A DNA stretch of 64,000 nt from Comamonas sp. BIGb0124 (GCF_003752175.1 NZ_RJVF01000015.1:186001-250000); one strand, 5' to 3'; shown: positions 16,232 through 27,431, counted from the first letter of the stretch. Notes: generated from the letters alone by a model not told the origin. Made by a program: numbers and translations.

Positions 16232-17254
16232 ATGATCGACTCGACGCCTCACTCCGGCCTCTCGCCCTCCAACCTGGGGCGCCGGCGCATGCTGCACGGC
16301 GCAGGTGCCGCTGCACTGCTGGCCACGCTCGGCCGGCAAGCCATGGCACAGGTCCCGGAACTCGCGCGCATCGTCACCGGCTTTGCGGCGGGCGGCACCT
16401 CCGACGCCATCTGCCGGCGTGTGGCCACCCAACTGGCCCCCGGCTACGCCAGAACGGCGATGGTCGAAAACCGCACGGGTGCCGGCGGCCAGATCGCGAT
16501 TCAGTTCGTCAAGAGCCAGCCGGCCGACGGCAGCACGATCCTGCAGACGCCCTCGTCGATGCTGACCATCTACCCGCACATCTACAGGAAGCTGCCGTAC
16601 GACGTCGCCACCGACCTCACGCCGGTGACGGTCGGCTGCGTCTTCGATTTCGGCTTTGCCGTGGGACCGGCCGTACCGCTGTCCGTGCGGACCATGCCCG
16701 AGTTCTTTGCCTGGGCCAAGACCCGGCCTGACGGAGCCAACTTCGGCTCCCCCGCAGCGGGCTCGACGCCGCATTTCATCGGTGCCATGCTGGGCAAGAT
16801 CAACGGCGTCGACATGCGCCATATCGCCTACCGGGGCACGCAGCCCGCCATGCTGGATCTGCTGGGCGGCAACCTCGCCTCGGTGTCGGGCCCGATCGGC
16901 GACATCGTCCAGCATATGCCCACGGGCAAGGTCAGGATGCTCGGCGTCTCGGGCGCCGACCGCAGCCGGTTCTCGCCCGACACGCCCACCTACAAGGAGC
17001 AGGGCTACCCCCAGGTCGTCGCCCAGGAGTGGTTTGTCTTCATGCTGCCGGCCAAGGCCGACGCCAGGATCGTCGACGGCCTCAACGCCGCACTGCGGCG
17101 TGCATTGGCCTCGCCGGAGGTGGTCGAGAGCCTCGCCACCTTCGGCCTCGAAGCCATGTCCAGCACGCCCGCCGAGCTGGCGGCCCTGTTGCGGGAGGAT
17201 ACCCGCCGCTGGGCCCCCATCGTCAAGGACGTCGGCTTCACGGCAGAGCCCTGA
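16232..17254 (+). CDS. Bug-family (TctC-like) periplasmic solute receptor
   Basis: A 340-residue exported receptor. The ATG at 16232 has GGAG 10 nt upstream. The leader LGRRRMLHGAGAAALLATLG resembles a Tat signal, ending near AMAQ. The mature part has the Bug hallmarks RIVTGFAAGGTSDAICRR and MVENRTGAGGQIA, then FGSPAAGSTPHFI and AYRGTQPAMLDLLGG. Bug proteins bind carboxylates for TctAB permeases and are hugely expanded in Burkholderiales, often as orphans. This one is solitary; it could serve the receptor-less TctA at 3334 but nothing links them beyond that gap. Confidence 0.92.
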   Translation: MIDSTPHSGLSPSNLGRRRMLHGAGAAALLATLGRQAMAQVPELARIVTGFAAGGTSDAICRRVATQLAPGYARTAMVENRTGAGGQIAIQFVKSQPADGSTILQTPSSMLTIYPHIYRKLPYDVATDLTPVTVGCVFDFGFAVGPAVPLSVRTMPEFFAWAKTRPDGANFGSPAAGSTPHFIGAMLGKINGVDMRHIAYRGTQPAMLDLLGGNLASVSGPIGDIVQHMPTGKVRMLGVSGADRSRFSPDTPTYKEQGYPQVVAQEWFVFMLPAKADARIVDGLNAALRRALASPEVVESLATFGLEAMSSTPAELAALLREDTRRWAPIVKDVGFTAEP

Positions 17255-17279
17255 AGGGCTCGTCCCTGCTCTGTGCCGG

Positions 17280-19265
17280 TCAGATCGCGTCGATGCGGAT
17301 CTGCACGCCGGTGGCGGTGTAGGTCGTGGTGACCTTGCTGGCACCCGAGACCGACACGTTGGCGAACTGGCCGCTGCGCGCCTGGGCGGTCAGCACGTCG
17401 AGCGTGTCGCCGACCTGGGGCTTGTAGCCTGCAAAGCTCACGGCCAGGCTGCCGCCGGCCAGCACGGCCTTGCCGCCCACCGTCAGCACGCCCTTGCCGC
17501 TGCCCGAAAGCACCAGTTTCAGCGTGCCGGCGGCCTGGCTGTAAGCGCCCTTGACCGCCAATGCGCCGGGTGCTGCCACTTCGAGCGTGCCGCCCTTCAC
17601 GTACACATCGCCCTGGCCCAGTGCGCTGGTGCTGTCGGCTGCCAGCGTGCCGTCGGCCAGAACCGTACCGCCGCTGTAGGTGTTGGCACCCGTCAGGCGC
17701 AGCGTGCCGGTGCCCAGCTTCTCGAGTTTGCCGGCACCTGCAATGTCGTTGCGCCACTGGTCGGCGGCATGGAAGCCACCGGCGGCAGCGTCCATGTTCA
17801 CGCTGACGTCGCCGTCGAAGCGGCCATAGCCGTCGGCCGCATCGAACAGGTTCAGGCGGCCCCAGCCTTCGGCGTCGTCGAGCAGCGGGTAACCCGAAGC
17901 GATGGCCGTGCTCTTGAGCACCACACGGCGCTGGTCGGCGCTGAGATACGGCAGGCGGGTTTCGATCAGCACTTCCGCGCCCTTGGGCACCACGGCGGCA
18001 CGGGTGGTGTCGCCGATGACGGCAAAGCCGTAGGTCATGCGTTCGGCCACCAGCGCCTTGTTGGCGGCATGGTCGGCATAGGCATCCGCTGCAGCGCCGG
18101 CCGAGTGGGCATAGGCATTGAGCGCATTGAAGTCGCTGGTGTTGGTGCGCGTCTGCAGCCACGACTGGGCCTGGCCATAGGCCTGGGTCTTGAGCTCGGC
18201 GTTCGATGCCTTGTTCAGGTTGTAGGCCACCACGGCCAGCGCCTGCACACGTCCGCCCATCACGTCCATGGCCGAATGCATGCCGGCCAGAATGCGGTTC
18301 TGGCCCATCACGGCGCCGCGTGTCACCATTTCCTGGAAGCGCTGGGGCACCAGGTAACCCACGGTCAGGGCATCACGCCAGGCTTCGGCCGTGTGGCCGC
18401 TGGGGAAGCCGCCGTCGGACTTGGGCGTGCTGCTGGTGGCGGGCACCAGCGAGGGTGCCACGATCACGTCGGTGCTCCAGCGGAACGGGCGGGCGTACTT
18501 GTAGAAGCGCTTGGCCGGTTCGGTCGAGCCGTCCACGCTGTTGGCGTAGACCAGATCCACGGCCTGGCCCAGATTGGCATTGCTGCCGCTGCCGTCGCCG
18601 CGGTTGTTGCCCTTGTCGTCGTACTTCACCGTGCCGGCATCGGCAGCAATCGAGGTGATGGTGGTGGTCTGGCCGGTGCCTGCGCGCCAGTGTTCGGCCA
18701 GCGGGCCGAGCGCGTCGGAGATGCTGTAGCTCTTGCCGCGGCGATCGTCCAGATAAGCCTCGAGCTCTTGTGCAGGCGTGCGCGCATGCGTGATCTGAAC
18801 CGAGTAGGCGATGTTGTGGTCGTGCGCGGCGCGGTTCTTGACGGTGCCGTCGGTGGCACTGCCGGGAATGCCGTCCCAGTCCGATTTCACCACGGCCGGG
18901 CAGCCATCCTTGGCGGCGGCGTCCTGGTCGGCATCGACCAGCAGGCTGCGCGGTGTCCAGAGGTCGAGGAAACCGGCCAGCACACGCACGCCGGCATTGG
19001 TTTCCAGGGTCGATGTGCAGGCATCGCCACGCTGGTTCGTCACACCCGTGTCGACGTACGCGAGCACACCGCTCGCCGGCGCAGCGCTGTCGGCCCGGCC
19101 CAGACCGGCCGGTTCGGCCGGCAGCGTCACGGCCGAATCGGGTGCGGGGGTGACGACGGCGACGTCGTCGGAGTTTCCATCGCCACCGCAGGCCGACAGG
19201 CCCAGGGCGATCAGAGCAGCCACGAGCGTGTGGCGAAGAACAAAGGTAGGAACGGCAGGACGCAT
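17280..19265 (-). CDS. PAP2-superfamily acid phosphatase lipoprotein with C-terminal autotransporter-type beta repeats
   Basis: A 661-residue protein. The start at 19265 gives a lipoprotein signal with lipobox LSAC near residue 28. The central PAP2 (class A acid phosphatase / haloperoxidase) domain has all three motifs: K-x6-RP in KRFYKYARP (about 252), PSGHT (about 287) and R-x5-H-x3-D in NRILAGMHSAMD (about 323-333), with Asn in place of the usual Ser. After residue 480 come beta-strand repeats of the autotransporter-associated type (GTGTLRLTGANTYSGGT). The protein ends at VQIRIDAI with no beta-barrel translocator. Likely anchored to the outer membrane. It converges on the Bug gene (25 bp). 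Confidence 0.82.
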   Translation of the reverse strand: MRPAVPTFVLRHTLVAALIALGLSACGGDGNSDDVAVVTPAPDSAVTLPAEPAGLGRADSAAPASGVLAYVDTGVTNQRGDACTSTLETNAGVRVLAGFLDLWTPRSLLVDADQDAAAKDGCPAVVKSDWDGIPGSATDGTVKNRAAHDHNIAYSVQITHARTPAQELEAYLDDRRGKSYSISDALGPLAEHWRAGTGQTTTITSIAADAGTVKYDDKGNNRGDGSGSNANLGQAVDLVYANSVDGSTEPAKRFYKYARPFRWSTDVIVAPSLVPATSSTPKSDGGFPSGHTAEAWRDALTVGYLVPQRFQEMVTRGAVMGQNRILAGMHSAMDVMGGRVQALAVVAYNLNKASNAELKTQAYGQAQSWLQTRTNTSDFNALNAYAHSAGAAADAYADHAANKALVAERMTYGFAVIGDTTRAAVVPKGAEVLIETRLPYLSADQRRVVLKSTAIASGYPLLDDAEGWGRLNLFDAADGYGRFDGDVSVNMDAAAGGFHAADQWRNDIAGAGKLEKLGTGTLRLTGANTYSGGTVLADGTLAADSTSALGQGDVYVKGGTLEVAAPGALAVKGAYSQAAGTLKLVLSGSGKGVLTVGGKAVLAGGSLAVSFAGYKPQVGDTLDVLTAQARSGQFANVSVSGASKVTTTYTATGVQIRIDAI

Positions 19266-19429
19266 GCTGAGACGGTTTCCAATGACCGCCCGGAAATCGA
19301 GCGGCTTCACAAAACCGGCAATGGTCGGCAGATCGTGTGACGTCCTCATGACATCACGCGTCCGCACCGCCCCGGTCCCGCGCACATCCCTGCGCGCGCG
19401 CCCGACGGCAGTTCCCTCTGCAGGCCCCC

Positions 19430-22400
19430 TTACAGCAGCACGCGCTCGATGCCGCCGTGGTTGGCCGACTTCACATACGTCGGCATCCAGTCCTCTCCCA
19501 GGATCTGGCGGGCCATCTCGACCACGATGTAGTCGGCCTCGAGCAAGCCGTTGGCCAGGTCGTTGCCGTAGCGTGAAAGGCCCTGCAGGCAGCTCGGACA
19601 GCTGGTCAGCACCTTCACATCGCCTTGCGGTGCAACGGTTCCGCTGGCGCGCAGCGCGATCTCGCCCTTGAGCAGCTCTTCCTCCTTGCGGAAACGGATC
19701 TGCGTGGACACATCGGGCCGCGTCACGCCCAGCGTGCCCGACTCGCCGCAGCAGCGATCGCTCTTGAGCACGCTGTCGCCCACCAGCGCCTTGACGGTCT
19801 TCATCGGGTCCTGCAGCTTCATCGGGCTGTGGCAGGGGTCGTGGTAGAGATAGCCCTGCTGCGTATCGAGCGTGATGTTCTTCTCGAGCAGAAACTCGTG
19901 GATGTCGATGATGCGGCAGCCGGGAAAGATCTTCTCGAACTCATAGCCCTGGAGCTGGTCGTAACACGTCCCGCAGCTCACCACCACGGTCTTGATGTCG
20001 AGGTAGTTGAGCGTGTTGGCCACCCGGTGGAACAACACCCGGTTGTCGGTGATCATGGCCTCGGCCAGATCGGCCTGCCCGCTGCCGCGCTGCGGATAAC
20101 CGCAGCACAGGTAGCCCGGCGGCAGCACGGTCTGTACGCCGGCATGCCAGAGCATGGCCTGCGTGGCCAGCCCGACCTGGCTGAACAGGCGCTCCGAGCC
20201 GCAACCCGGAAAATAGAACACCGCTTCCGTCTCGCTGGTCGTGGCCTGCGGATTGCGGATGATGGGCACGTAGTCGCGATCCTCGATGTCGAGCAGCGCG
20301 CGTGCCGTGCGCTTCGGCAGGCCGCCGGGCATCTTCTTGTTGATGAAGTGGATCACCTGCTGCTTGATCGGCGCCGTGCCGATCGATGCCGGCGGCTTGG
20401 CCGTCTGCTTGCGGGCCAGGCGTCCGAGCAGGTCGTGGGCCAGGCGCTGGGCCTTGAACCCCACGCCCACCATGGCGCTGCGCATGGCGTTGATCGTGCG
20501 CGGATCCTTGGCGTTGAGGAAAAACATCGCCGAGGCATTGCCGGGCCGGAAACTCTTCTTGCCCATGCGGCGCAGCAGATTGCGCATGTTCATCGAGACA
20601 TCGCCGAAATCGATCTTCACCGGGCAAGGCGTGGCGCACTTGTGGCAGACCGTGCAGTGGTCGGAGACGTCCTCGAACTCCTCCCAGTGCTTGATGCTGA
20701 CGCCGCGCCGCGTCTGTTCCTCGTAAAGGAAGGCCTCGACCAGCAGCGAGGTCGCCAGGATCTTGTTGCGCGGGCTGTAGAGCAGGTTGGCACGCGGCAC
20801 GTGAGTGGCGCACACCGGCTTGCACTTGCCGCAGCGCAGGCAATCCTTCACGCTGTGCGCGATGGCGCCGATGTCGCTCTGCTGCATGATCAGCGACTCG
20901 TGGCCCATCAGGCCGAAGCTCGGCGTGTAGGCATGGCTGAGATCGGCAGGCGCCACTTCCGCGGCATTAAAAACCGGCGCAGAACCCGCGGGTGCCCGCA
21001 GCAGCTTGCCGCGGTTGAAACGGCCCTGCGGATCGACGCGTGCCTTGTAGTCGGCAAACGGTGCCAGTTCGTCGTCGCTCAGGAATTCGAGCTTCGTGAT
21101 GCCGATGCCGTGCTCGCCCGAGATCACGCCGTCGAGACTGCGTGCCAGCACCATGATGCGGGCCACCGCCTCGTGGGCGGTCTGCAGCATGGCGTAGTCG
21201 TCGCTGTTGACCGGGATGTTGGTGTGCACGTTGCCGTCGCCCGCATGCATGTGCAGGGCCACCCAGACGCGGCCCTTGAGCACACGCTGGTGTATGGCGT
21301 CGACCTCGGCCAGCAGCGGCGCGAACGCGCTGCCCGTGAAGATCTGCGCCAGCGGCTGGCGGATCTGCGTGCGCCAGCTGGCGCGCAGCTCGTGCGTCTG
21401 CAGTTGCGCGAACAGCGCGTCGGCATGCTCCAGCCAATGCTCCCACTGGGCCCGCACGTCATGCACCAGCATGATGGCGCGCTGCACACGGTCTTCCAGC
21501 ACCTCGTCGGCCGACAGCTCGTCCGCATCCTCCTGCGTCCCCAGCGGCAGCTTGCGTGTGGCGAAGAAGGCCTGCAGCGCATCGCACAGCGCAATCTTGT
21601 TGCGCAGCGACAGCTCGATGTTGATGCGCTCGATGCCGTCGGTGTACTCGGCCATGCGGGGCAGCGGGATCACCACGTCTTCGTTGATCTTGAAGGCATT
21701 GGTGTGGCGGCTGATGGCCGCCGTGCGCTTGCGGTCGAGCCAGAATTTCTTGCGGGCCTCCGGGCTGATGGCGATGAAGCCTTCGCCGCTGCGCGAGTTG
21801 GCGATGCGCACCACCTCGGAGGTGGCGCGCGCCACGGCGTCCGCGTCGTCGCCCACGATGTCGCCGAACAACACCATCTTGGGCAGACCGGCATGCGATT
21901 TCGATTTGGTGGCGTAGCCCACGGCCTTCAGGTAGCGGTCGTCCAGGTGCTCCAGGCCGGCCAGCAGCACGCCGCTGCGCAGTTGCTCGGCGAACATGAA
22001 GTCCTTGATCTCGACGATCGACGGCACCGCATCCTTGGCATTGCCGAAGAACTCCAGGCATACCGTGCGGGTGTGCGCCGGCATGCGATGCACCACCCAG
22101 CGGGCGCTGGTGATGAGGCCGTCGCAGCCTTCCTTCTGGATGCCCGGCAGGCCCGCCAGGAACTTGTCCGTCACGTCCTTGCCCAGTCCTTCCTTGCGGA
22201 AGGTGCGGCCCGGGATGTCCAGCCGTTCACGGCGCAGCGGCGTCTTGCCGTCGGCGGCAAAGTACTGAAGGTCGAAGCTGGCCGTCTCCACGTCGTGGAT
22301 CTTGCCCAGGTTGTGGTCGATGCGCGTGACTTCCAGCCACTGCGCCTCGGGGGTGACCATGCGCCACGAAGCCAGGTTGTCGAGCGCGGTTCCCCACAGC

Positions 22401-23323
22401 ACGGCCTTCTTGCCGCCGGCGTTCATGGCGATGTTGCCGCCCACGCACGAAGCCTCGGCCGAGGTCGGATCGACGGCAAACACAAAGCCCGCACGCTCGG
22501 CCGCATCGGCCACACGCTGGGTCACCACGCCGGCGCCCGTCCAGATGGTGGGCACGGGCTGGGCCAGACCGGGCAACGAGACATGCTCGACCTCGGTCAT
22601 CTGCTCGAGCTTCTCGGTGTTGATCACCGCGCTCTTCCAGGTCAGCGGAATCGCGCCGCCGGTATAACCCGTTCCGCCCCCGCGCGGAATCACCGTCAGA
22701 CCCAGTTCGATGCAGCACTGCACCAGCCCGGCCATTTCGGCTTCGGTATCGGGCGTGAGCACAACGAACGGATACTCCACACGCCAGTCGGTGGCATCGG
22801 TCACATGCGACACCCGCGACAAGCCGTCGAACTTCACGTTGTCGCGCGCGGTCAGGCGCGTGAACTGGCGCTTGGCCGCCTTGCGCAGCGCCGCCAGCTC
22901 GGCAAACGACCGGGCAAAACCGTCCACCGCAGCACGTGCCAGACCCAGCAGCTCGCCCACCAGTGCATCGCGGTCGGCGTCGGTATCGGGCGTACGGCGG
23001 TCGTCGATCGCAGACAGCCTGTGGCGCAGGGCCTCGACCAGCTGGTCGCGGCGCTTGGGGTTGTCGAGCAGGTCGTCGACCAGGTAAGGATTGCGCTGCA
23101 CCACCCACATGTCACCCAGCACCTCGTACAGCATGCGTGCGGAGCGGCCGGTGTGGCGCTCGCCGCGCAGGCTCAGGATCAGTTCCCAGGCGCGCTCGCC
23201 CAGCAGGCGCTGGACGATCTCTCGGTCCGAGAACGAGGTGTAGTTGTACGGTATCTCGCGCAGGCGCTCGCGCGCATCCGCTGCTGCATGCGCCAGCAGC
23301 GCGTTTCCTTCGGCTATCTTCAT
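19430..23323 (-). CDS. DUF3683 / FAD-linked oxidase / Fe-S fusion, D-lactate-dehydrogenase-like
   Basis: A 1297-residue multidomain oxidoreductase. Order: N-terminal DUF3683 (about 1-120), FAD-binding type 4 ([13 protein letters not shown] near 211), FAD-oxidase C-terminal domain ([10 protein letters not shown] near 744), two 4Fe-4S clusters ([11 protein letters not shown] near 826 and [12 protein letters not shown] near 889), and two CCG heterodisulfide-reductase-like domains (CCGYPQ near 1072, CCGESG near 1190). It combines the roles of a Dld/GlcD flavoprotein and a GlcF/LldE iron-sulfur subunit in one chain. It probably oxidises a 2-hydroxy acid, passing electrons to quinone at the inner membrane. 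The fused form is typical of betaproteobacteria. The ATG at 23323 starts the conserved DUF3683 sequence. Confidence 0.92.
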   Translation of the reverse strand: MKIAEGNALLAHAAADARERLREIPYNYTSFSDREIVQRLLGERAWELILSLRGERHTGRSARMLYEVLGDMWVVQRNPYLVDDLLDNPKRRDQLVEALRHRLSAIDDRRTPDTDADRDALVGELLGLARAAVDGFARSFAELAALRKAAKRQFTRLTARDNVKFDGLSRVSHVTDATDWRVEYPFVVLTPDTEAEMAGLVQCCIELGLTVIPRGGGTGYTGGAIPLTWKSAVINTEKLEQMTEVEHVSLPGLAQPVPTIWTGAGVVTQRVADAAERAGFVFAVDPTSAEASCVGGNIAMNAGGKKAVLWGTALDNLASWRMVTPEAQWLEVTRIDHNLGKIHDVETASFDLQYFAADGKTPLRRERLDIPGRTFRKEGLGKDVTDKFLAGLPGIQKEGCDGLITSARWVVHRMPAHTRTVCLEFFGNAKDAVPSIVEIKDFMFAEQLRSGVLLAGLEHLDDRYLKAVGYATKSKSHAGLPKMVLFGDIVGDDADAVARATSEVVRIANSRSGEGFIAISPEARKKFWLDRKRTAAISRHTNAFKINEDVVIPLPRMAEYTDGIERINIELSLRNKIALCDALQAFFATRKLPLGTQEDADELSADEVLEDRVQRAIMLVHDVRAQWEHWLEHADALFAQLQTHELRASWRTQIRQPLAQIFTGSAFAPLLAEVDAIHQRVLKGRVWVALHMHAGDGNVHTNIPVNSDDYAMLQTAHEAVARIMVLARSLDGVISGEHGIGITKLEFLSDDELAPFADYKARVDPQGRFNRGKLLRAPAGSAPVFNAAEVAPADLSHAYTPSFGLMGHESLIMQQSDIGAIAHSVKDCLRCGKCKPVCATHVPRANLLYSPRNKILATSLLVEAFLYEEQTRRGVSIKHWEEFEDVSDHCTVCHKCATPCPVKIDFGDVSMNMRNLLRRMGKKSFRPGNASAMFFLNAKDPRTINAMRSAMVGVGFKAQRLAHDLLGRLARKQTAKPPASIGTAPIKQQVIHFINKKMPGGLPKRTARALLDIEDRDYVPIIRNPQATTSETEAVFYFPGCGSERLFSQVGLATQAMLWHAGVQTVLPPGYLCCGYPQRGSGQADLAEAMITDNRVLFHRVANTLNYLDIKTVVVSCGTCYDQLQGYEFEKIFPGCRIIDIHEFLLEKNITLDTQQGYLYHDPCHSPMKLQDPMKTVKALVGDSVLKSDRCCGESGTLGVTRPDVSTQIRFRKEEELLKGEIALRASGTVAPQGDVKVLTSCPSCLQGLSRYGNDLANGLLEADYIVVEMARQILGEDWMPTYVKSANHGGIERVLL

Positions 23324-23540
23324 CGGGGTGTCGTGGTTTTTTTGGGGGTAGCAACCTCGATTACACCACCAGCGGCAAAGCGGGCGATCGGCGTTTGTCC
23401 GCTGTTTACAACAGCCACCGCCCGGACGCGCCCCTCGGGCGCCCGGCTCACGCCACGGCGGCACCGCGCCAGGCCGGGTCGACTTCCCCGCCTCCTGCCT
23501 CCGGCCTCTTGTTAGCATCGGAACCAGGAGACACGAAGCC

Positions 23541-24740
23541 ATGCCCCAGCCCCCCACCCGCCAAACCGCCATCCGCGCCACCTACATGCGCGGCGGCACC
23601 AGCAAGGGCGTGTTTTTCACGCCCGACGACCTGCCCCCCGCCGCACGCGCCCCCGGCCCGGCACGCGATCGACTGATGCTCCGGGTCATCGGCAGTCCCG
23701 ACCCGTACGCCCAGCACATCGACGGCATGGGCGGCGCGAGCTCGAGCACCAGCAAGGTCGTGCTCGTGAGCCGCAGCGACCGGCCCGATTGCGATGTCGA
23801 CTACCTCTTCGGCGCCGTCGCCATCGACGCGCCCGTGGTCGATTGGACCGGGAATTGCGGCAACCTGACCTCGGCGGTCGGCCCCTTCGCCATTGCACGG
23901 GGCCTGATCGACGCCCCGGCCGACGGCATCGCGGTCGTGCGCATCTGGCAGGCCAACCTGGGCAAACGCATCGTGGCCCATGTCCCCATGCAGGGCGGCG
24001 ACGTGCTCGAACTCGGCGATTTCGAACTCGACGGCGTGACATTTCCCGCTGCAGAGATCCGGCTCGAGTTCCTGGACCCCGGCGCCGGCGATGCCGCTTC
24101 CGGCCCCACGGACGGCCAACACGCCATGTTCCCCACCGGCCGCCGGGTCGACACCCTGGAGGTCCCCGGCCTCGGCAGCCTGCAAGCCACGCTCATCGAT
24201 GCCGGCAATCCCACCGTGTTCGTCGATGCCGCTGCGCTGGGTTTCGACGGCCGCGAGCGCCAGGCCGATCTCAACGGCGACGCCGCGCTGCTGGCGCGTT
24301 GCGAAAGCGTGCGCGCCCAAGGCGCCGTGGCCATGGGACTCGCCACAACGGCACAGGAGGCCACCGACAAGCGCCCGCACACGCCCAAGCTGGCCTTTGT
24401 CGCCCCGCCCGCCGCGTACACCGCATCGAACGGCAAAACGATTGCGGCCGGCGACATCGACCTGCTCGCCCGCATCCTCTCGATGGGCAAGCTGCACCAC
24501 GCCATGACAGGCACCGGCGCCGTGGCACTTGCCGTCGCAGCAGCGGTTCCCGGCACCGTCGTCAGCCGACTGCTGGGGGCGTCAGGACAAGGCGAATTGC
24601 GCTTCGGCCACCCCTCGGGCACCTTGAAAGTGGGCGCCGACGCCGTGCAGGAGGCCGATCGGTGGCGAGTGACAACGGCCCGCATGAGCCGCAGCGCCCG
24701 CCGCCTCATGGACGGCCACGTCTACGTGCCGATCGACTGA
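23541..24740 (+). CDS. PrpF-family protein (aconitate/oxalomesaconate isomerase-like)
   Basis: A 399-residue diaminopimelate-epimerase-like fold. The start [13 protein letters not shown] and [17 protein letters not shown] are strongly characteristic of PrpF/GalD, as are [17 protein letters not shown] and the C-terminal [11 protein letters not shown]. PrpF isomerises 2-methyl-aconitate in the 2-methylcitrate cycle, while GalD tautomerises 4-oxalomesaconate in gallate degradation. Neither pathway is present nearby, so the substrate is uncertain. It diverges from the FAD/Fe-S oxidase across 217 bp. Confidence 0.88.
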   Translation: MPQPPTRQTAIRATYMRGGTSKGVFFTPDDLPPAARAPGPARDRLMLRVIGSPDPYAQHIDGMGGASSSTSKVVLVSRSDRPDCDVDYLFGAVAIDAPVVDWTGNCGNLTSAVGPFAIARGLIDAPADGIAVVRIWQANLGKRIVAHVPMQGGDVLELGDFELDGVTFPAAEIRLEFLDPGAGDAASGPTDGQHAMFPTGRRVDTLEVPGLGSLQATLIDAGNPTVFVDAAALGFDGRERQADLNGDAALLARCESVRAQGAVAMGLATTAQEATDKRPHTPKLAFVAPPAAYTASNGKTIAAGDIDLLARILSMGKLHHAMTGTGAVALAVAAAVPGTVVSRLLGASGQGELRFGHPSGTLKVGADAVQEADRWRVTTARMSRSARRLMDGHVYVPID

Positions 24741-24804
24741 GACGCGAGCCGCCAGCGCAAGGGGGTCGGCCCGCGTGAAAGACGGCCATCCGCGCGGGCG
24801 GCGA

Positions 24805-25590
24805 TCACGCCTGGGCAGCGGCCGCCAACGCAGCCAGCAGCTCGGCATGCAGTTCGGGCGTTGCGCTGGCCACGACCTGCCCCGTCGAATCCACGCCCAG
24901 CGGCCGCCCCAGCCAATCCGTGATGCAGCCGCCGGCCTCCTCGACCAGGCACACCAGCGGCAGGTAGTCGTAGGGCTGCAGGTTGGATTCGATCACGGCA
25001 TCCAGATGGCCCCCCGCGAGCTGCGCATAGGCGTAGCAGTCGCCGCCGAACCGGCGCATGGCCGCACGCCGCGACAGCGCGTCGAAGGCTTGCCATTCGG
25101 CCGGGTTGAACATGTCCGGCGACGTGGCACTGACCCAGGCCCTGGTCAGCTCGCTGCAGGCCCGGGTCTGGATCGGTTGCCCATTGCAACTCGCACCCCG
25201 GCCGCGCTGGCCGATCCAGCGCTCGCCGAGCACCGGCATGTCGACCAGGCCCAGAACCGGCTGACCCCCGCTGCAATGCGCCACCAGCGTGCCCCACAGC
25301 GGCGAAGCGCTGACATAACTCTTGGTGCCGTCGATGGGATCGAGCACCCAGAACTCCCCGGCCTCGAGGCCCTGCGCGCCGTGTTCCTCGCCCAGCACCC
25401 CATGGCCGGGGTATCGCTCGGCCAGGACACGCCGCATGGCCGCCTCGGCCTCGCGGTCTGCGACCGTCACCGGGCTGTCGTCGGCCTTGCGCTCGACGGC
25501 CAGCGGCTGGCGGAAGCGCGTCATGGTTTCTGCCCGCGCCGCATCGGCAACGGCCTGCGCGGCAGCGCGCAGCTCATCGAAATCGGTCAT
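24805..25590 (-). CDS. Inositol-monophosphatase-family phosphatase, histidinol-phosphatase (HisN) type
   Basis: A 261-residue Mg-dependent phosphatase. The metal-binding motifs are GEEHG (about residue 70), WVLDPIDGTKSYV and the C-terminal PYDYLPLVCLVEEAGG. The SYVSASPLWGTLVA stretch resembles HisN histidinol-phosphate phosphatases more than SuhB. The ATG at 25590 is preferred over 25653, which adds a non-conserved leader. No his genes are in the window. It could equally act on inositol phosphates or 3'-phosphoadenosine phosphates. Confidence 0.82.
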   Translation of the reverse strand: MTDFDELRAAAQAVADAARAETMTRFRQPLAVERKADDSPVTVADREAEAAMRRVLAERYPGHGVLGEEHGAQGLEAGEFWVLDPIDGTKSYVSASPLWGTLVAHCSGGQPVLGLVDMPVLGERWIGQRGRGASCNGQPIQTRACSELTRAWVSATSPDMFNPAEWQAFDALSRRAAMRRFGGDCYAYAQLAGGHLDAVIESNLQPYDYLPLVCLVEEAGGCITDWLGRPLGVDSTGQVVASATPELHAELLAALAAAAQA

Positions 25591-25775
25591 GCTCTTTTCC
25601 AGGGAATACAAGGACTCGGACCGGTGCGCGATCGCGTGAGCGGATGCCTTCACACGCCCCCCACCGCCCGCACCGGTTCCCAGGCGCCGATCATCTCACC
25701 GATGACGGCCCGAAGCGACGGCGAACGCTCGGCGCCGTCGACCCACCTCCCGGAACGGCGGCTGACTTATCCGCC

Positions 25776-26240
25776 TCAGCGCGGCGCACGCGGGTAAGCG
25801 AGTCGGGCCAGGGCCTGAATGGCCACCTCGTAACCCGCCACCCCCAGCCCGACCACGATGCCCGCTGCAGCCGGCGAGATATAGGAATGGTGACGGAACG
25901 GCTCGCGTGCATGCACGTTCGAGATATGGAGCTCGATCAGCCGCACGCTGGCGCCCTTGATCGCATCGTGCAAGGCCACCGACGTGTGGGTGTAGGCCCC
26001 CGGGTTGAACACCACGCCGATCAGTTCGCCCTCGGCCATGCGGCGTCCCGCCTCCTGGATCCAGTCCACCAGCACGCCCTCGTGGTTGCTCTGGCGAAAG
26101 TCCACGCCCAGCTCCAGCGCCTCGGCCTGCTCGCGGCACAGTTGCTCGACATCGGCCAGCGTGGCCGAACCGTAAACGGCGGGCTCGCGCAGACCCAGCA
26201 GGTTGAGGTTGGGACCATTGAGCACAAGAATCGAAGGCAT
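25776..26240 (-). CDS. aroQ: Type II 3-dehydroquinate dehydratase
   Basis: Interconverts 3-dehydroquinate and 3-dehydroshikimate. The 154-residue protein has the full type II signature: [18 protein letters not shown] with the catalytic Tyr, [27 protein letters not shown] and [11 protein letters not shown]. It follows the Gfo/Idh oxidoreductase by 59 bp on the same strand with a LysR gene divergent upstream. That setting is typical of catabolic (quinate/shikimate) copies rather than the biosynthetic aroQ next to accB. The catabolic role is inferred from neighbours. Confidence 0.93.
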   Translation of the reverse strand: MPSILVLNGPNLNLLGLREPAVYGSATLADVEQLCREQAEALELGVDFRQSNHEGVLVDWIQEAGRRMAEGELIGVVFNPGAYTHTSVALHDAIKGASVRLIELHISNVHAREPFRHHSYISPAAAGIVVGLGVAGYEVAIQALARLAYPRAPR

Positions 26241-26299
26241 CAGAAATCTCCTGGATGGGAATAAAGAAAAACTGGAATGGGAACCGACCGGGGCCGCGC

Positions 26300-27355
26300 T
26301 CAGTCGAGCGGCACGTCGACCATCGCACCGCTGCGCACGGCTTCGTTGACCGCCGCCGACACACGCAGGTTCTGCAGCCCGTCCCGTACGCTGACCAGCG
26401 GCGAGGCCTCGCCACGGATCACCGCGCAGAAGTGTTCGATCTGGCGTGCCAGCGGATCCTCGCGAACCACCGGCACGCTGGCCGTGTCGAACGGTTTCCA
26501 CCACGAGCGGTCCTCGTCCCGCCCGTAGGTCTTGAGCCGCATCGTGGGCACGGCCAGCGAGCCATGCGTGCCCGCCACGATGTAGCAATCCTCGTCGCCG
26601 TAGCTCGGGTAAGCCTTGTTTTCCTGCGACGTCTGCTCCCAGCTGCGCGCCGATCCGGCCGTGTCCGACAGCATGAAGGTCCCCAGCGCCCCGTTGGCAA
26701 AACGCAGGTTGATCGCCGCCGTATCCTCGACCGCGAATCCGCGCACCGCATGCGACGCCATCGCCTGCACCGCCACGATCTCGCCGCAGAGCGCCCTCAG
26801 GTTGCCGATCTCGTGGATGAGGTTGATCAGGATCGGGCCGCCCCCCGGCTGGCTGCGCCACGGCGCGTCGTCGAAGTACTCGGCCGGCTTGTAGAACAGC
26901 GCGCTGCCCGTCACGGCGACCAGACGGCCCAGCCGCCCGCTCTTCACCACCTCGCGCGCCGTCGCCAGCAACGGGCTGTGCGCACGGTGATGCCCGACCA
27001 GCAGCGGCACGTGCGCGGCTTGCTCGGCGGCTGCCAGCAGGCGCTCGCCCTCGGCCAGCGTATGCGCCAGGGGTTTTTCGATCAGCGCCGGCACCCCCCG
27101 CGCCAGGCAGGCCAGTGCCTGCTCCACATGCACATCGTTGGGTGAAGCCAGGACGACGCCGTCGACCGGCAGCGCAGCCAGCATGTCGTCCAGCGCAGCG
27201 AACCAGGGCACGCCGGCCGCTTCGGCCTGCAGGCGGGTCGAGGGCGCGGGATCGACGATTGCCGCCAAGGTACAGGCCGGGCTGGCCTGGATCAGTTCGA
27301 TGTGGCGGCGCCCGATCAGGCCTGCGCCCGCCACCGCAATGTTCAAGAGGGCCAT
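26300..27355 (-). CDS. Gfo/Idh/MocA-family NAD(P)-dependent oxidoreductase
   Basis: A 351-residue protein with an N-terminal Rossmann fold ([17 protein letters not shown]) and the family catalytic Lys motif EKPLAHT near residue 97. The C-terminal beta-sheet domain contains [15 protein letters not shown]. Members oxidise sugars, inositols or quinate/shikimate-like polyols. Co-location with aroQ makes a shikimate- or quinate-type substrate plausible. It is the first gene after the divergent LysR promoter region. Confidence 0.87.
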   Translation of the reverse strand: MALLNIAVAGAGLIGRRHIELIQASPACTLAAIVDPAPSTRLQAEAAGVPWFAALDDMLAALPVDGVVLASPNDVHVEQALACLARGVPALIEKPLAHTLAEGERLLAAAEQAAHVPLLVGHHRAHSPLLATAREVVKSGRLGRLVAVTGSALFYKPAEYFDDAPWRSQPGGGPILINLIHEIGNLRALCGEIVAVQAMASHAVRGFAVEDTAAINLRFANGALGTFMLSDTAGSARSWEQTSQENKAYPSYGDEDCYIVAGTHGSLAVPTMRLKTYGRDEDRSWWKPFDTASVPVVREDPLARQIEHFCAVIRGEASPLVSVRDGLQNLRVSAAVNEAVRSGAMVDVPLD

Positions 27356-27380
27356 GAATGAAGTCTCCGTCGGCTTTTAT

Positions 27381-27400
27381 TATTCGAAGCGTGCAGAATA
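27381..27400. promoter_or_regulatory. Candidate LysR operator between the oxidoreductase and its regulator
   Basis: TATTC at 27381-27385 and GAATA at 27396-27400 form an inverted repeat with a 10-bp spacer, fitting the T-N11-A LysR box, in the 76-bp gap between the divergent genes. Confidence 0.45.
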
Positions 27401-27431
27401 GCCGGGATATCGACGCCAATGAACCCCGACG

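Noticed and set aside
19625-23515. A 1296-codon plus-strand frame over the FAD/Fe-S gene
   Set aside because: It mirrors the real minus-strand gene, which has all cofactor motifs. The plus frame has none.
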